Program-made: the position numbers and the translations under genes
DNA from: Chloroflexota bacterium
GTDB taxonomy: Bacteria > Chloroflexota > UBA6077
DNA length: 5,852 nt
Assembly (NCBI GenBank): GCA_021788565.1
Contig: JAJYKO010000413.1
Span: 1 to 5,852 of the forward strand
Reading direction: 5' to 3'
The notes under the pieces: model-generated
What the model saw: only the letters and a program-made list of their open reading frames with translations
Told to the model about the DNA's origin: nothing
The model's database searches: none
Part shown: in pieces, positions 4,593-5,852 of the stretch
Layout of the letters: every line of letters starts with the position of its first letter
Numbering within the stretch: position 1 is the first letter of the stretch

Positions 4593-5852
4593 AGCAGGAT
4601 CGGCTATTGCCATATGATCCAGATCAACTGCCGCATGCAATGGGTGCACGTGGCGTGGCGGTCGTGGACAAGGATGGCACCTTCATCAGCGTGAACGGCG
4701 CCGCCTCTCAGATGCTTGGCACGACCCCGCGAGAACTGCGAGGGAAGCGCCTGCTGGACTACATGTCCGAGGTGACCTTCGACGAGAGCGAAGGTCTCGG
4801 AGAACCACCCACCAATGAGACTCCTTCTCAGCTGATGATTCGCCTCTGCGGCGGCGCCGTAGCTACCCTTCGAGGCGATGATCCCCAAGCGCGGACTCGA
4901 GTGACCGTCACTGCCGAGCCGACCTTCGCCCCGACCTCGGGGGAGATGGACAGCGTCGTCGTCTTACTGACCGGGCCGGAACAGCCGGATGCCGCCGAGA
5001 GAAGTACGTCGCTTGGGCAGAGAATAGTCGCTGACGTCACGGCCAGTGCCGGCTCTGGGCTGCTGCTGGTTGATTTGGACGGCAGGGTCAACTTCGCCAA
5101 TCAGCTCGCGATCGAATGGTTCGGTGACGAGGTGAGGCAGAGTGGCAGCCTCGTCTACAGGGTGCTCGGACTGAAGGGGGGCGAGGAGCGCGATATCTCC
5201 TCAGAGGTTCTGAGAGCCGGAACGGTCATCCGCGGGAGCGATTTCGAGAGGAGTGTCGGCGGCGAGAATAGACTGCTCCAGCCGGTGGCAACGCCGATCA
5301 AGAACGAAGCGGGTGAGATCTGCCAGGTGGCGATTGCGGTGGCAGACGTGACCGAGCAGCGTCGGGCTGAGAGATGGCTTCGGAATGCCCTGAGCGAGCT
5401 TCGACAGCGAAACGCGGAGACCTCCGGTCTGCTTCGCAGCGCACGATCGGCCTTGCAGGAACGCAATTTCCGCCAGACGGTAAAGTACCTGTTCAGCGAC
5501 TGCAAACGGCTGGTGCGGGCGGAAGCAGGATATGTCATGCGATGCGACAATGGCCCCACTATTACCGAGACTCTGCTCCTTGACACTGGCGGGCTGCAAT
5601 GTGCCGCCACGCTGCCACTTCCAATGCCAGTTCGAGGTCTGATGGGCGAGGTCCACCGGACGCGTAAGGCCGCGTATCAGAACGGCTTCCCCAGGAGCAA
5701 GTGGGCGGCTGCACTCCCGCCCTGGCACATACCGATCGACAGCATGTTGTACGCGCCGTTGGTCATCGGGGGCAAGGTGTTCGGAATCCTGGGATTGGCC
5801 GACAAACCGGGCGGCTTCGACGATAACGACCTGCATTTGGCCTCCGCCTTCG
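4589..5852 (+). CDS. PAS-PAS-GAF sensor protein, C-terminus cut by window edge
   Basis: From the ATG at 4589, 421 residues are visible to the right edge. PAS1 is about residues 18-130 (GVAVVDKDGTFISVNGAASQ, then MLGTTPRELRGKRLLDYM). PAS2 is about 145-255 (SGLLLVDLDGRVNFANQLAI), ending in IAVADVTEQRRAE, the usual PAS-to-linker junction. A charged helical linker, probably coiled coil, covers about 256-293. A GAF domain starts near 294 and ends in LYAPLVIGGKVFGILGLADK, then PGGFDDNDLHLASAF. No transmembrane segment or signal peptide appears, so it is probably cytoplasmic. The missing C-terminus most likely carries a histidine kinase, GGDEF or HD-GYP output; this cannot be decided here. No conserved His or Cys clearly marks a haem or Fe-S ligand. 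A TTG at 4556 is an alternative start behind AAGGAG and would add 11 residues. Confidence 0.9.
   Translation, partial: MKQDRLLPYDPDQLPHAMGARGVAVVDKDGTFISVNGAASQMLGTTPRELRGKRLLDYMSEVTFDESEGLGEPPTNETPSQLMIRLCGGAVATLRGDDPQARTRVTVTAEPTFAPTSGEMDSVVVLLTGPEQPDAAERSTSLGQRIVADVTASAGSGLLLVDLDGRVNFANQLAIEWFGDEVRQSGSLVYRVLGLKGGEERDISSEVLRAGTVIRGSDFERSVGGENRLLQPVATPIKNEAGEICQVAIAVADVTEQRRAERWLRNALSELRQRNAETSGLLRSARSALQERNFRQTVKYLFSDCKRLVRAEAGYVMRCDNGPTITETLLLDTGGLQCAATLPLPMPVRGLMGEVHRTRKAAYQNGFPRSKWAAALPPWHIPIDSMLYAPLVIGGKVFGILGLADKPGGFDDNDLHLASAF

Noticed and set aside
4500..4600. Possible c-di-GMP (GEMM) riboswitch, suggested by GCGCAAAGTC near 4545
   Set aside because: A short resemblance to the GACGCAAAGCC element, but the other conserved joining segments and the second stem are not visible in order. 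A covariance-model scan would settle it.
5155..5836. Two overlapping minus-strand ORFs of 151 and 211 codons
   Set aside because: Both are antisense to the PAS2-GAF part of the sensor, which has clear domain motifs.
4589..5852. Haem-binding DosS/DevS-type GAF sensor
   Set aside because: The idea fits the DosR-like box, but no candidate proximal His can be assigned with confidence and the C-terminal kinase is outside the window.
1..5852. CRISPR array, tRNA, rRNA, insertion sequence or attachment site
   Set aside because: No regularly spaced repeats, no cloverleaf or rRNA sequence recognised, and no transposase or integrase motifs in any frame.

Overview
The window looks like part of a GC-rich (roughly 60% GC by eye), probably motile bacterium that uses GTG starts and many signalling proteins. 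It carries a cyclic-di-GMP phosphodiesterase of the HD-GYP type, a NarL/LuxR response regulator, a FliA/WhiG-type (sigma-28-like) sigma factor, a stand-alone receiver protein and a PAS-PAS-GAF sensor. No marker fixes the phylum. Chloroflexota, deep Actinomycetota or Bacillota would all fit, and this is only an impression.

Layout, left to right. (1) Bases 1-1000, minus strand: an HD-GYP protein running off the left edge. (2) Bases 1001-1147: a compact divergent promoter region with an 8-bp inverted repeat and TATAAT/TACAAT boxes facing both ways. (3) Bases 1148-1810, plus: a DNA-binding response regulator whose recognition helix (AEKTVKNY) resembles that of mycobacterial DosR/DevR. (4) Bases 1811-2187: no convincing gene, but a 12-bp direct repeat with 19-bp period and a DosR-like site at 2074-2087. 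(5) Bases 2188-2394: a small two-helix membrane protein. (6) Bases 2469-3242: the sigma factor. (7) Bases 3243-3690: a terminator-like hairpin, then what may be a frame-broken gene remnant. (8) Bases 3691-4068, minus: a CheY-like receiver protein whose only well-placed start codon is ATT. It lies downstream of a good sigma-70-type promoter with a DosR-like palindrome just upstream of the -35. (9) Bases 4069-4588: regulatory DNA, a possible 52-residue ORF, several hairpins and a 23-codon leader ORF. (10) Bases 4589-5852, plus: the PAS-PAS-GAF sensor, running off the right edge.

Taken together this reads as a lifestyle-switch locus: sensing (PAS/GAF), phosphorelay (receiver protein and NarL regulator), c-di-GMP removal (HD-GYP) and an alternative sigma factor of the flagellar type. 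The most testable new idea is that the NarL regulator binds DosR-like boxes seen at 4160-4173 and, more weakly, at 2074-2087, so that it would control the receiver gene and perhaps the membrane-protein/sigma-factor pair. The second is the ATT-initiated receiver gene. The third is the structured leader with an ATGA-coupled small ORF in front of the sensor. Nothing here looks like a mobile element, CRISPR array, tRNA or rRNA.
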